NCBI RefSeq assembly: GCF_000331305.1
Contig: NZ_KB217478.1
Span: 7,967,481-8,031,480 of the forward strand
Direction: 5' to 3'
DNA: 64,000 nt
Source: Calothrix sp. PCC 7103
GTDB taxonomy: Bacteria > Cyanobacteriota > Cyanobacteriia > Cyanobacteriales > Nostocaceae
The notes under the pieces were generated by a model. The model was not told the origin of the DNA. It did not search any database and saw only the letters and a program-made list of their open reading frames with translations. Positions 1-8,519 of the stretch are shown here, piece by piece (within the stretch, counting starts at the first letter, position 1; each line of letters begins with the position of its first letter). A program made the translations under genes and the position numbers.

Positions 1-37
1 CTTGGGTCGGCGCCGTTTATTCTAGGTATAGATGAAT

Positions 38-202
38 TTAAAATCTTTCTTTGTCAAGTTTTAAGTTTCTGGGTTTAAAACCATCTTTTAGTACATATAG
101 TGATATGGTATAGGCGCCAAAGTCACCGTATACGCAACCGTTTTTAAATCCAGATGGCATATCGGGTATAGTTGTGGCGCCTATTGAACCCATATATATC
201 AT
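38..202 (-). CDS. small hypothetical protein (54 aa), possibly a gene remnant
   Basis: A short open frame on the minus strand starts at ATG 202 and ends with TAA at 38-40. The product is 54 residues, rich in Gly, Tyr and Phe, with a charged C-terminus (KLDKERF). I recognise no family. The composition is protein-like and the frame contains two GGCGCC sites read as Gly-Ala, as in neighbouring genes. The frame stays open a few codons upstream of the ATG to a stop, so the ATG is the only standard start. It lies 110 bp downstream of the next minus-strand gene and could be co-transcribed with it. It may be a complete small gene or the C-terminal relic of a longer one. Confidence 0.4.
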   Translation of the reverse strand: MIYMGSIGATTIPDMPSGFKNGCVYGDFGAYTISLYVLKDGFKPRNLKLDKERF

Positions 203-311
203 TTGTATTTGTGATTTTACTTCTTGCCAAGTTTTACAATAGTATTATGTTAAACGCAATATAATTAAAGCTAGCGTGGATACAATTGCTTTGAATATAT
301 TACAATTTACT

Positions 312-662
312 TTATGTATAAAGGCTTTCTGCCTTACAATAAATTCTATTTGGTTGCGTCTCAAAGTATTTAAATAAAGCAGGACAAAGCCATCCTTCTA
401 GTTTTTTTTCACCCCATAAATACCAGTGTCCGTTATATTCTTCGCGTAGCCATATTAACTCCGCTTGATACCCAGGAAAAGGATTACCTGAAAATAAAAG
501 TTTGAAACCTTCGTCAGTGTTAGAAATATCTTTGACCAAAATGTCAATCATTTCGGGGACTCCACTGACAAACGGTTCTTGCACGAGTCCCACTCGTTCG
601 TCGTCGAATACCCAGGTTCCATTGTGTCGGTAAGGAAAAATAACTGCAATCGCATTACTCAT
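312..662 (-). CDS. conserved cyanobacterial hypothetical protein (DUF6717-like)
   Basis: Soluble protein of about 116 residues with no signal peptide or membrane segment. It is rich in aromatic residues and has the blocks FPYRHNGTWVFDD near the N-terminus, GVPEMIDILV, FPGYQAELIWLREE and EGWLCPALFKYF. From memory this pattern belongs to a small cyanobacterial family of unknown function, DUF6717. I prefer the ATG at 662 because the family begins close to the IFPYR block; an in-frame ATG at 683 would add seven residues. It is transcribed away from egtC. The molecular function is unknown. Confidence 0.65.
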   Translation of the reverse strand: MSNAIAVIFPYRHNGTWVFDDERVGLVQEPFVSGVPEMIDILVKDISNTDEGFKLLFSGNPFPGYQAELIWLREEYNGHWYLWGEKKLEGWLCPALFKYFETQPNRIYCKAESLYT

Positions 663-848
663 TACATTCTCACTTATTACCATAACTGTTGTTGAGACGA
701 CTTCTTTCTAGCGATGGGTTCCAAGCTTAACTGGCGCCACTACAATGTAAACTTATGTAAATATGCTGAGGGAAATACTCATTTAGTATTCAGGGGCTTC
801 TCAGGAATAACGTTTAATATGTGAAATTGTAAGGACAAATTTTAATTT

Positions 849-1637
849 ATGTGCCGTTTACTTGCTTATATTGGTACCCCTGTAAATCTAGAAACGCTTC
901 TATATGAACCAGAACATTCACTGATAGTTCAAAGTTATCAACCGCGTGAAATGCTTTCAGGTGTCGTAAACGCAGATGGCTGCGGCGTTGCCTGGTATGA
1001 TTTGAAAAAGGGTTCGGCGCCTTTTATTTATAAAAATACTCTACCAATTTGGAATGATATTAATCTACCAAGTATCAGTCGCTACGTGGAATCTAACAAT
1101 ATTTTAGCTTATGTGCGTAGCGCAACATCAGGTCAAGCGCTTGATATGAGCAACTCACAGCCGTTTCAATATAAGAACTTCTCATTTATCCATAACGGTC
1201 GTATTGATAAGTTTAAAAAGACTTTGTACAGGCCAATACGAACTCAATTAAGCGATGAAATTTACCAATGGATTGGTGGAAACACTGACTCAGAGCATTT
1301 TTTTGCAATGATATTAAATAAGCTCACTGCCAATCCTGATAAAACTATTGAACAAGCTGTACATGCAACGTTGCTTGAACTTAAAGAAATGGCGATAAAT
1401 TATGATACTTGTGCATTAGCAAATTTGGTTATTAGCGACGGTAAACGACTAGTTGCTTCACGTTATGCAACAAAACAACCTGCACCTACGCTTTATTGGG
1501 TTAAAAATGACCCAAATTTTCCGTCCTCAGTAATTATTGCTTCGGAACCGTTGTTTACTGGTAATTGGCAGGCATGTCCAGAAAATAGCATTATTAGTGT
1601 GGGAGAAGACTGTGATATTGAACTATTGCAAATCTAG
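849..1637 (+). CDS. egtC: ergothioneine biosynthesis protein EgtC (class II glutamine amidotransferase fold)
   Basis: EgtC removes glutamate from gamma-glutamyl-hercynylcysteine sulfoxide in ergothioneine synthesis. The protein is 262 residues and begins MCRLLAYIG, so Cys2 becomes the N-terminal nucleophile once Met1 is removed, as in Ntn-type amidotransferases. The block NADGCGVAWY and the segment FSFIHNGRI are typical of this fold. It is cytoplasmic, with no signal peptide. The gene overlaps the start of egtB by about 26 bp and is followed by egtD, which fixes the assignment over other class II amidotransferases. EgtA (gamma-glutamylcysteine synthetase) and EgtE are not in the window. Family and context agree well. 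Confidence 0.9.
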   Translation: MCRLLAYIGTPVNLETLLYEPEHSLIVQSYQPREMLSGVVNADGCGVAWYDLKKGSAPFIYKNTLPIWNDINLPSISRYVESNNILAYVRSATSGQALDMSNSQPFQYKNFSFIHNGRIDKFKKTLYRPIRTQLSDEIYQWIGGNTDSEHFFAMILNKLTANPDKTIEQAVHATLLELKEMAINYDTCALANLVISDGKRLVASRYATKQPAPTLYWVKNDPNFPSSVIIASEPLFTGNWQACPENSIISVGEDCDIELLQI

Positions 1638-2850
1638 CTTACGAGATTACTTTATACATGGGTTTCAGGAGTGTCGCACACAAACGCTGGAACTATTAGA
1701 TAGTTTGGATGAGGAGACTTTTTGTTGTCAAGCGCATCCTGATTTTAGTCCGGTTGGTTGGCATCTAGGACATATTGCTTATACTGAGTCATTATGGTTA
1801 TTGGAACGCGGCGCCAAGCAAGCGTGCATGTTTCCGCAATACCGTAAACTATATGCAGCAGATGGTTTACCAAAATCAGAACGAGTCAAATTACCAAGCA
1901 TTGAAGAAACTCGTAATTACTTAAATGCAGTTCGCAAAAAAGTTATAGATTACATAAAAGTCGTAGATATCGAACCGCAAGAAAAACTTTGGCGATTTTT
2001 ACTTCAACACGAAAGTCAACATTGTGAGACAGCTTGCATCGTTCTTTCTTTAATCTCTACCCCTTTACATCTTCCTCCTTCCCCCTTACTCGTTAAGTCT
2101 TCCCCCGACATGATTAAAATCCCTGCGGGGGAGTTTGAAATGGGGAGTAATTCACCGAATGCGTTAGATAATGAACGTGCGGCACATAAAGTATATCTAG
2201 ACACCTATTTTATCGATAGGTATCCAATAACTTCGGGTAAATATCGTGAATTTATGGAATTTGGAGGTTATGAAAAGGCTCAGTATTGGTCGGATGAAGG
2301 CTGGAAATGGTTGCAAATTGAGCAAGTAAAGCATCCTTTATATTGGTTAGATGATGGCGCCTATGATAATCATCCTGTAATGGGTGTGAGTTATTATGAA
2401 GCAGAAGCTTATGCGAATTTTGTAGGCAAACGACTACCAACAGAAGCAGAATGGGAAAAAGCTGCACGTTGGGATGAACGAGCAAATCGCAGTCGTACAT
2501 ATCCTTGGGGAGAGGAAGAACCAACCCAAGAATTCTGTAATTGCTCTACTCCTTTGAGTATTTCTCAAACAACTCCAGTTAACGCATACCCCAATGGGCA
2601 AAGTGCATATGGAATGTATGATGCTTTGGGTAACGTTTGGGAATGGACAAATTCTTGGTTCGATGCTTATCAAGGATTTGAATATTATCCGTATATAGGT
2701 TACTCGCAAGTTTACTTCGACAACAAACATAAAGTACTAAAAGGTTCTAGCTGGGCAACACGACCAATGGCAATGCGTGCAAGTTTCCGCAATTGGTATT
2801 ATCCCCATGTTAGGCAGATTTTCGCAGGGTTTCGCTGTGCAAGCGATTAG
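1612..2850 (+). CDS. egtB: ergothioneine synthase EgtB (iron-dependent sulfoxide synthase)
   Basis: EgtB is a non-heme iron enzyme that joins hercynine to gamma-glutamylcysteine (or cysteine) with O2, forming the sulfoxide intermediate. From the chosen start the protein has about 412 residues. An N-terminal DinB-like domain carries the three-His iron site: His51 in GWHLGH and His133/His137 in HESQHCET. A C-terminal formylglycine-generating-enzyme-like domain has MIKIPAGEFEMGS, GNVWEW and a closing FAGFRCA. The frame stays open upstream to ATG 1537, but that would extend far into egtC. GTG 1612 (or TTG 1618) gives the normal length and a short overlap, suggesting translational coupling to egtC. 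Confidence 0.9.
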   Translation: MILNYCKSSLRDYFIHGFQECRTQTLELLDSLDEETFCCQAHPDFSPVGWHLGHIAYTESLWLLERGAKQACMFPQYRKLYAADGLPKSERVKLPSIEETRNYLNAVRKKVIDYIKVVDIEPQEKLWRFLLQHESQHCETACIVLSLISTPLHLPPSPLLVKSSPDMIKIPAGEFEMGSNSPNALDNERAAHKVYLDTYFIDRYPITSGKYREFMEFGGYEKAQYWSDEGWKWLQIEQVKHPLYWLDDGAYDNHPVMGVSYYEAEAYANFVGKRLPTEAEWEKAARWDERANRSRTYPWGEEEPTQEFCNCSTPLSISQTTPVNAYPNGQSAYGMYDALGNVWEWTNSWFDAYQGFEYYPYIGYSQVYFDNKHKVLKGSSWATRPMAMRASFRNWYYPHVRQIFAGFRCASD

Positions 2851-2986
2851 GGCTTAATTTTAAATTGTAATCGCTGTCAATCTAGCTCAAGCGTGATGTT
2901 TTGAGACATTGCTTTGTGTTTCACTATCTGAATGCTTGGAAAAATAACTTGCAAGTAGCGAATATAACGTTGTATTCGGAGGGTCA

Positions 2987-4015
2987 ATGGCAATATCTAA
3001 TACTAATAGCAGTCAGACTATGCAGCAACAAATTGAGAAGCGTTTAGCAATTCAACACTTACGTTCTGTAACTGCTAGTCTAACAACAACTGCTGGAAGT
3101 GATGTAGTGAAAGGGTTAACCCAAACACCAAAAACACTACCTCCACGTTACTTTTACGATGATAAAGGTTCGGAGCTATTCGAGCAAATTTGTGAGTTAC
3201 CAGAATATTATGTTACGCGAACCGAAACTGCAATTTTACAAGAATGTGCGCGTGAAATAGCAGAGATTACAGGAAAATGTGAATTCGTGGAATTAGGCAG
3301 CGGTAGTTCAACGAAAAGTAGAATTTTACTTAATGCTTATCAAAATCTAGGTTTGCCATTACGGTATTTACCAATAGATGTAAGTGCTGGAATGTTAGAA
3401 AACAGTGCCAAGCAATTGTTATTTGATTATCCAACACTAGAAATTAGCGCACTTGCTGGGACGTATGAACTAGCTTTACAACAACTTCCAAAAAAACAAT
3501 TACCGTCTCGGATGATTGCTTTTATTGGTAGTACCTTGGGTAATTTAAATCCGCAAGAGTGTGAAATATTCTTTTTACAAATCACACAAGCATTACATTC
3601 AGAGGAGTATTTTTTATTAGGTATCGATTTGCAAAAACCAAAACATATTTTGGAAGCTGCATATAATGATAGTCAAGGTGTAACGGCTGCTTTTAACTTA
3701 AACATGTTAGAGCATATCAACTGGTTGTATAATGGTAACTTTGATACAACACAGTTTGAACATTTTGCATTTTACAACGAGAATGAAAATCAAATTGAAA
3801 TGCATTTACGCTCTTTACAACAGCAAACTGTAAAATTAAATGCGCTTAATCTAATTATTAATTTTGCACGCGACGAAACTATTATGACCGAAATTTCACG
3901 TAAGTTTGATATTGCTACCATTAAGCAGCAATTAAGCACACATGATTTGATAACTCAAAAAGTTTGGACTGACCCAAATAATTGGTTTGGTTTGTTGCTT
4001 TGCCAGTTACAGTAA
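2987..4015 (+). CDS. egtD: L-histidine N-alpha-methyltransferase EgtD
   Basis: EgtD trimethylates histidine to hercynine with S-adenosylmethionine, the first committed step of ergothioneine synthesis. The 342-residue protein has PPRYFYDDKGSELFEQI near residue 52, the SAM-binding block VELGSGSSTKSR at about 101-112, and FIGSTLGNLNP further on, all characteristic of the family. ATG 2987 is preceded by GGAGG with good spacing. It lies 136 bp after egtB in the same direction, so the three genes probably form one unit. The order egtC-egtB-egtD is unusual in that catalysis runs EgtD, EgtB, EgtC. It is convergent with the following Rieske gene. Confidence 0.92.
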   Translation: MAISNTNSSQTMQQQIEKRLAIQHLRSVTASLTTTAGSDVVKGLTQTPKTLPPRYFYDDKGSELFEQICELPEYYVTRTETAILQECAREIAEITGKCEFVELGSGSSTKSRILLNAYQNLGLPLRYLPIDVSAGMLENSAKQLLFDYPTLEISALAGTYELALQQLPKKQLPSRMIAFIGSTLGNLNPQECEIFFLQITQALHSEEYFLLGIDLQKPKHILEAAYNDSQGVTAAFNLNMLEHINWLYNGNFDTTQFEHFAFYNENENQIEMHLRSLQQQTVKLNALNLIINFARDETIMTEISRKFDIATIKQQLSTHDLITQKVWTDPNNWFGLLLCQLQ

Positions 4016-4027
4016 ATGAGTGCAATG

Positions 4028-4120
4028 GATACAACCGATGTAACGGATGAGTTATTGGTTACAAACAAAATCTTGTTATTTAAAATAAACTATCCGTTAC
4101 ATCCGCTCTTATCCGTTGCC
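4028..4120. repeat. ATCCGTTAC-type dispersed repeat, inverted pair between convergent genes
   Basis: CGATGTAACGGATGA (about 4035-4049) and TATCCGTTACATCCG (4091-4105) are near-perfect inverted arms between the convergent 3' ends of egtD and the Rieske gene. The last codons of the Rieske gene (VGNG and stop) lie in the right arm. Related ATCCGTTAC units occur at 7280-7307, 16778-16795 and 49149-49170. It may act as a bidirectional terminator. Confidence 0.5.
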
Positions 4121-5155
4121 AACTTGACTTTGCATTAACTTTTGCACGCTAACCAACGCGCGGTTTAACTCATAATTTTTACGTTCAGGGTTTTGTAAGT
4201 ATGCAAGTTGTTCTTCTTCTATCATCTTGACATCTTGCACTACTAACCCATCAAGTAATTTCTGTGCGGCGCCAAATAAGCTATCTTTAACAAAGCGTCG
4301 AAACCATATTGGCAACTTATGCAGGCGCCAAAATGCATTTAACGAAGTAAAGTGTACTAAATATGCTTTGGTTTCAGTCTCACTAATTGGACATAGCAAG
4401 CAATATATTTTAAAATCTTGACCTAACGTCGAAGTCCAATGCGGATAAACATAACTTACATCTAAAGGTTCTGGATGCAGGTGCCGTAATTTTTTGAAGA
4501 ATAACTGCGATATCGACCAGATTTTATCTATTCTATAATAACTTTGGGCTGTGTAGTGCGCGTCTACACGATTCTCATTCTCCATAATATTTTGAAGTTC
4601 CGCTTCTGCCCACGCTTGATAGTCCTCGTGTAAATGTCCATGATACATATCCATCAGGTTCTCAATTAAATATGAATAGTGCGCTTTGCAATGAATTGTT
4701 GAAACAGTCGCTATGTAATTCAAATGCTCCCATTCAGGTAAACCCATTGGTTGTGTTAATTGTGTTTCAACATCACCAGGAAATAACCAAATAAAACCAT
4801 CTTGTTCTTGAACAGGGTAACGACGAATTTTACAGCTTGGTAATTTTTGATTTTCTGCTAAGTATGGCACTTCTACACAGTTACCATTTTCATTTAGGCG
4901 CCAGCCATGATAAGCACACTCTAATGTATTATTTATAACTTTACCATGACTTAATTTAACTTGGCGATGTGGACAGCGGTCTTCTAGTGCGTGGATGTTA
5001 CCATTATAATCTCGATAAAGGGCAATCGCCTGTTTCCATAAAGTTACACCTACAGGCTGCGTATTTACCTCACAACTGCGCGCGACAACATACCAGTGAT
5101 TAGGATTAATGCCCAACTGACGAACATCACGACCAGATACAGCTTGCACAAGCAT
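4109..5155 (-). CDS. Rieske [2Fe-2S] ring-hydroxylating oxygenase alpha-subunit-like protein
   Basis: Probable non-heme iron oxygenase of 348 residues. The N-terminal Rieske domain has Cys61-x-His63 (CPHRQ) and Cys80-x2-His83 (CAYHGW) as ligands of the 2Fe-2S cluster. The catalytic domain has ENLMDMYHGHLHEDY near residues 165-179, supplying Asp169 and His residues for the mononuclear iron. No transmembrane segment is obvious, unlike the chloroplast pheophorbide oxygenase branch. The substrate cannot be read from the sequence. It is convergent with egtD, so adjacency to the ergothioneine cluster is not evidence of a shared pathway. The start MLVQAVSG at 5155 is accepted; its extreme C-terminus lies in a dispersed repeat. 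Confidence 0.8.
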   Translation of the reverse strand: MLVQAVSGRDVRQLGINPNHWYVVARSCEVNTQPVGVTLWKQAIALYRDYNGNIHALEDRCPHRQVKLSHGKVINNTLECAYHGWRLNENGNCVEVPYLAENQKLPSCKIRRYPVQEQDGFIWLFPGDVETQLTQPMGLPEWEHLNYIATVSTIHCKAHYSYLIENLMDMYHGHLHEDYQAWAEAELQNIMENENRVDAHYTAQSYYRIDKIWSISQLFFKKLRHLHPEPLDVSYVYPHWTSTLGQDFKIYCLLCPISETETKAYLVHFTSLNAFWRLHKLPIWFRRFVKDSLFGAAQKLLDGLVVQDVKMIEEEQLAYLQNPERKNYELNRALVSVQKLMQSQVGNG

Positions 5156-5221
5156 ATATATAAATAATTGATAGAGTTTTTACTTGAAAAGCGTAATTGT
5201 TTGATATTGTACCAATTTGCT

Positions 5222-5249
5222 GTAGAGACCGTATTAATTCGGTCTCTAA
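5222..5249. repeat. GTAGAGACC...GGTCTCTA palindromic repeat
   Basis: Arms AGAGACCG and CGGTCTCT flank TATTAATT, giving a short stable hairpin between the divergent Rieske and YbjN-like genes. A near copy is at 28885-28912, and related palindromes with AGAGACG or AGACGTG arms are at 9041-9066 and 24221-24240. Confidence 0.65.
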
Positions 5250-5385
5250 AATTTCGCTGGCGCCTATTTGCCCCAGTTTTAACACGTTCTTAATAAAACA
5301 ATGTTGTGCAGTTTCGCTCTCGCGCTTGTCGCACGCAAGTTATAAAGTAGGTGTAGTTAAACTATAAAAGCGAGGCGCCTTTTTT

Positions 5386-5862
5386 ATGACAAGTTACCAA
5401 GCTGTACCTGGCAATGTTGAAGACTTAATAGCTGAGGGTAAATCTATCAACTATATTGATGTTATTGAGAATGTTATTGACACTCTCGAACAAGATGATA
5501 GTGCAATGGTTAGTCAACCTCCCGAAGGTGGACATTTGTGGAAATTTAAGTATGGTAGTGTGGAAGTGTTTGTACAATTAACTGGTATAAGTGATGAAGA
5601 TACTATAACCGTTTGGGCTGTGGTTCTCAAGTTACCAGCAAAAGATGAACCGAAGTTAATGCGTAAGCTTTTGGAAATGAACTGTTCTAGCACTTTTGAA
5701 TCGCGCTTTGGTATTATCCAAAATCAAGTAGTTGTATTGGCTACACGTACTTTGGCTGAATTATCTGCAACTGAGGTATCGCGGTTAATAACTGTTGTGG
5801 CAACTATTGCCGATAATAACGATGACGCTTTACAATCAGAATTCGGAAGCTCTAATTTCTAG
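5386..5862 (+). CDS. YbjN domain-containing protein
   Basis: Acidic cytoplasmic protein of 158 residues resembling the YbjN / type III secretion chaperone-like fold found widely in cyanobacteria. The central part (GGHLWKFKYGSVEVFVQL, then DTITVWAVVLKLP) is beta-rich and is followed by an amphipathic helix KLMRKLLEMN and VVVLATRTLAELSATEV, the usual signature of these proteins. No catalytic residues are evident; relatives are thought to act as chaperone-like or regulatory proteins. ATG 5386 is preceded by GAGG inside a GGCGCC-containing stretch. The next gene starts 24 bp downstream, so they may be co-transcribed. Confidence 0.75.
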   Translation: MTSYQAVPGNVEDLIAEGKSINYIDVIENVIDTLEQDDSAMVSQPPEGGHLWKFKYGSVEVFVQLTGISDEDTITVWAVVLKLPAKDEPKLMRKLLEMNCSSTFESRFGIIQNQVVVLATRTLAELSATEVSRLITVVATIADNNDDALQSEFGSSNF

Positions 5863-5866
5863 CTTC

Positions 5867-5886
5867 TCACTCCTAACTCCTAACTT
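5867..5886. repeat. CTCCTAA heptamer repeat (STRR type)
   Basis: About two and a half units of the heptamer CTCCTAA fill the short gap between the YbjN-like gene and the following gene, reaching its start codon. The same heptamer is tandemly repeated at 13761-13800. Confidence 0.6.
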
Positions 5887-6615
5887 TTGAACAACTGGCG
5901 CCTAATTCCTTTAATTGAAGCATCTGGTGCTACCCAAATGGCAATCGATAAATGGTTGCTAGAACAACATTTATTGGGTAGTCCACCTGTATTAAGATTT
6001 TATACATGGGCGCCATCCGCTATTTCTTTAGGCTATCACCAGCATAAGTACCCTGAACATTGGCAAAATATTGTTTGGAAGGGACAAAAACTTGATTTAG
6101 TTAAACGTCCTACAGGTGGAAGGGCTGTTTTACATCAAGGTGATTTAACTTATGCTGTGATAACATCTGGATTGGATGGGACTCGGATGCAAGCTTATCA
6201 AAAAATATGTGAGTTTTTAATTGCTGGCTGGAAACAGCTTGGTGTATATTTACATTATGGTACGGCAGGACGTGGTTATATCCATAATCCTAATTGTTTT
6301 GGTACTGCTACAAGTGCGGATTTAGTTACTAATGATGGATATAAATTAATTGGTAGCGCACAGTTACGAAAGGGAAATGCGATTTTGCAACATGGCGCCA
6401 TTCAATTACAGCCTGATATAAACTTATTCTCTCAGGTTTTTGGTGAAGAGTCACGCTTTGGGCAGTTGTCTTTAAATTTTGATGTTGAAACAATTATTAA
6501 TGCTCTGGTAGATGCTGCAAGTAATTGTTTTAATATACATTTTGATATTCAACCTTTATCAGAGGATGAAATGCAACTTATGCTTTCAAATATCCAGCCT
6601 CAGCAAAATCATTAA
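5887..6615 (+). CDS. lipoate--protein ligase A family protein
   Basis: Member of the BPL/LplA/LipB cofactor-transferase fold, 242 residues, probably moving lipoyl or octanoyl groups between proteins. The family motif RPTGGRAVLHQGDLTYAV is at about 77-94, and GSAQLRKGNAILQHGAI near residue 156 includes the lysine expected to sit in the cofactor pocket. The frame starts at TTG 5887 (MNNWRLIPLIEASG); no ATG gives the family N-terminus, so TTG is accepted. A heptamer repeat occupies the site where a Shine-Dalgarno sequence would be expected. Its 3' end overlaps the convergent HD gene by 38 bp. Whether it acts in lipoylation or on another acyl group cannot be decided here. Confidence 0.8.
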   Translation: MNNWRLIPLIEASGATQMAIDKWLLEQHLLGSPPVLRFYTWAPSAISLGYHQHKYPEHWQNIVWKGQKLDLVKRPTGGRAVLHQGDLTYAVITSGLDGTRMQAYQKICEFLIAGWKQLGVYLHYGTAGRGYIHNPNCFGTATSADLVTNDGYKLIGSAQLRKGNAILQHGAIQLQPDINLFSQVFGEESRFGQLSLNFDVETIINALVDAASNCFNIHFDIQPLSEDEMQLMLSNIQPQQNH

Positions 6616-7168
6616 TCATTTGCTGTATAGCATCCCATAGTTCTGGTGTACCTTCCTCAACAGGCGCCATACGTTTCATGACTTGTTCGCGACTAATATT
6701 ATGCAGGCGCCAAGTTCCACCTTTTGTTTGTCCGTTATGTAAAAATGGCTGTATTCTATCTAAAGCAGCGGCAAATTTTGATGTTGGTGTATTTTGTTGC
6801 TCGAATTCTTCCCAAATTTTTCTTAGTTCTAATTCTAAATCGTTTGGTAAAAGTCCAAATATCCGATTTGCCGCTTCAATTTCGCGTTGAGCTTTGTTTA
6901 AGTTTGCTTGTATGTCGTAGCAGAATGTATCACCTGCGTCTATTTCTACTATGTCATGGATTAATAACATTTTGATGGCGCGTGATATATCTGTTTCAGG
7001 TGGTGCGTATTCGGATAGAATTATTGCCATGATGGCGATGTGCCATGAGTGTTCTGCGGTGTTTTCTCGACGGGAACTGTCGGTTAGTAGGGTTTGGCGA
7101 AGAATGTGTTTGAGTTTGTCTATTTCTAGAATGAATTGTATTTGTTGAGTGAGACGATTGTTTTGCAC
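6578..7168 (-). CDS. HD domain protein, YfbR-like hydrolase
   Basis: Probable metal-dependent phosphohydrolase of the HD superfamily, like 5'-deoxynucleotidase YfbR or related HD_3 proteins, about 196 residues. Metal ligands are visible as ENTAEHSWH (first His), LLIHDIVEIDAGD (the His-Asp pair) and a distal Asp in AALDRIQPF. The open frame reaches back to ATG 7234, but its first 20 codons run through a dispersed repeat (7206-7231) and do not look like protein. I therefore choose GTG 7168, which begins MQNNRLTQQIQFILEIDKLK. The substrate is unknown. The 3' end overlaps the convergent ligase-family gene. Confidence 0.78.
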   Translation of the reverse strand: MQNNRLTQQIQFILEIDKLKHILRQTLLTDSSRRENTAEHSWHIAIMAIILSEYAPPETDISRAIKMLLIHDIVEIDAGDTFCYDIQANLNKAQREIEAANRIFGLLPNDLELELRKIWEEFEQQNTPTSKFAAALDRIQPFLHNGQTKGGTWRLHNISREQVMKRMAPVEEGTPELWDAIQQMINDFAEAGYLKA

Positions 7169-7205
7169 TTTCTTCAAGTAAATATTCTGTATTAGTATTT
7201 TATGT

Positions 7206-7231
7206 TGGAACGGCTGGGGACAGCCATTCCA
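7206..7231. repeat. TGGAACGGCTGGGGACAGCC hairpin repeat, copy 1
   Basis: Arms GGCTG and CAGCC, extended by TGGAAC and ATTCCA, form an imperfect hairpin. A second copy is at 40720-40742, and both are followed by CACAAGA. Confidence 0.55.
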
Positions 7232-7279
7232 CAAGATTTAGCTTTTTGCAGAAACAAAAACTTGTTTAATAAAATAAAT

Positions 7280-7307
7280 TATCCGTTACATCCGTTGTAT
7301 CCGTTGC
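7280..7307. repeat. ATCCGTTAC dispersed repeat
   Basis: Three successive ATCCGTT units just past the 3' end of the site-2 protease gene. They match the repeat between egtD and the Rieske gene (4091-4120) and a copy near 49149-49170, in each case next to a minus-strand gene end. Confidence 0.5.
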
Positions 7308-7312
7308 AAAGT

Positions 7313-8509
7313 TTATTCTTTTGTTGTGGATTTGGCAATTATTCCTAGCTGTAGCCCTGGTGGGTAGGTTCCATTTTGTTTGACTTGTTTGATGTCAGCA
7401 TCGCTAATTTTTAATTTTAGTTTTTTTGCTAGTGCTTGGATAATATCTCCTCTGTCTATTAAACCAGCAACGGCGCCTGCTGGTGAAAGTACTGTGACTC
7501 GCAGAAGTTTTTCGTCTTCGAGTTTGTTGATTACTTCTATTAGTGTGGCTGTTTCTTCGACGGTGGGAAGTTCTGAAAGAGGGTTAACTATTGCTTCTAA
7601 GGTTTTGGTTTCCCACTCGCTACGTTCTATTTGACGTAAGTTGTCAACGTTTACCATACCTCGGTAGCGTCCATCTGACTCAGCGAAGTAAATTTGTGAA
7701 TTGGAATCTAACAAATATAAGTCAGCAAACGCACGCAGGGGTTGGTTTGCGTCAACAACACGAAAGTCGCGTGTCATTACTTCGCAAGATTTAGTTTTTA
7801 ATAGTGTCTCTTGCAAAACTGTAACACGGTCGTAGCTTGTCGCGTTACGAATTCCAAACCACCCTAATAATGCAATCCATAGTCCTGTCCCTAAGTCACT
7901 TGTAAAATAATCAACTGCTAAACCAATCGCAATCGCAGTGTACCCTAAAATCTTTCCAGATAAAGCGGCGCCTCGTACTGCTTGAAATCTATTGCCCGTC
8001 ATTTTCCACAATGCTGCTTTTAATACTTGTCCACCATCTAACGGTAAACCTGGAATTAAATTAAATAGTGCTAGGACTAAATTTATACGTGCTAAGTCTC
8101 CAAGTATGGCATGTGTAAGTGAAGTATCAGAAAACACATTTGATATAAATTGCAGTACTATATATAAACCAATGCTTACTAGTGGTCCTGCTATGGCAAC
8201 TTGAAAAGCTTTACCTGGAGTTTTTGATTCTTCTTCAATTGCCGCAATTCCACCAAATAAAAATAAGGTTATTGAGTTAACTTTAATACCTTGTGACTTT
8301 GCAGCCAAGCTGTGGCCTAATTCGTGTAGTACAACTGAGCCAAACAACAGTAATGACATTATCACTGCGGCGCCCCAAGCCAAGCTGGCGCCCCATTGCT
8401 GGTAAGCAAAACCAAAATTTAGCGTTGCCAAGCCAAAAACTACAAACCACAACGGGTCTAAAAATAAAGGTATTCCGAACAAAGACCCTATTTTCCAATT
8501 TGCTTGCAT
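7313..8509 (-). CDS. site-2 protease family zinc metalloprotease with CBS domains
   Basis: Intramembrane protease of the M50 family, 398 residues. The zinc site is HELGH at 62-66 inside a membrane helix, and the third ligand is Asp158 in NLIPGLPLDGG, both diagnostic. About six hydrophobic segments fill residues 10-215. The C-terminal part (about 235-375) reads as a CBS pair, starting with CEVMTRDFRVVDANQP, which probably binds an adenine nucleotide and tunes activity. Such proteins cut membrane-bound regulators such as anti-sigma factors; the substrate is not evident. ATG 8509 has GGGAAA just upstream. It is followed by a dispersed repeat and the HD gene in the same direction. Confidence 0.9.
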   Translation of the reverse strand: MQANWKIGSLFGIPLFLDPLWFVVFGLATLNFGFAYQQWGASLAWGAAVIMSLLLFGSVVLHELGHSLAAKSQGIKVNSITLFLFGGIAAIEEESKTPGKAFQVAIAGPLVSIGLYIVLQFISNVFSDTSLTHAILGDLARINLVLALFNLIPGLPLDGGQVLKAALWKMTGNRFQAVRGAALSGKILGYTAIAIGLAVDYFTSDLGTGLWIALLGWFGIRNATSYDRVTVLQETLLKTKSCEVMTRDFRVVDANQPLRAFADLYLLDSNSQIYFAESDGRYRGMVNVDNLRQIERSEWETKTLEAIVNPLSELPTVEETATLIEVINKLEDEKLLRVTVLSPAGAVAGLIDRGDIIQALAKKLKLKISDADIKQVKQNGTYPPGLQLGIIAKSTTKE

Positions 8510-8519
8510 GATGTTTCCC

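Noticed and set aside
4109-5155. Rieske oxygenase as a member of the ergothioneine pathway
   Set aside because: It is convergent with egtD, has its own terminator-like repeat, and no known ergothioneine step needs a Rieske enzyme.
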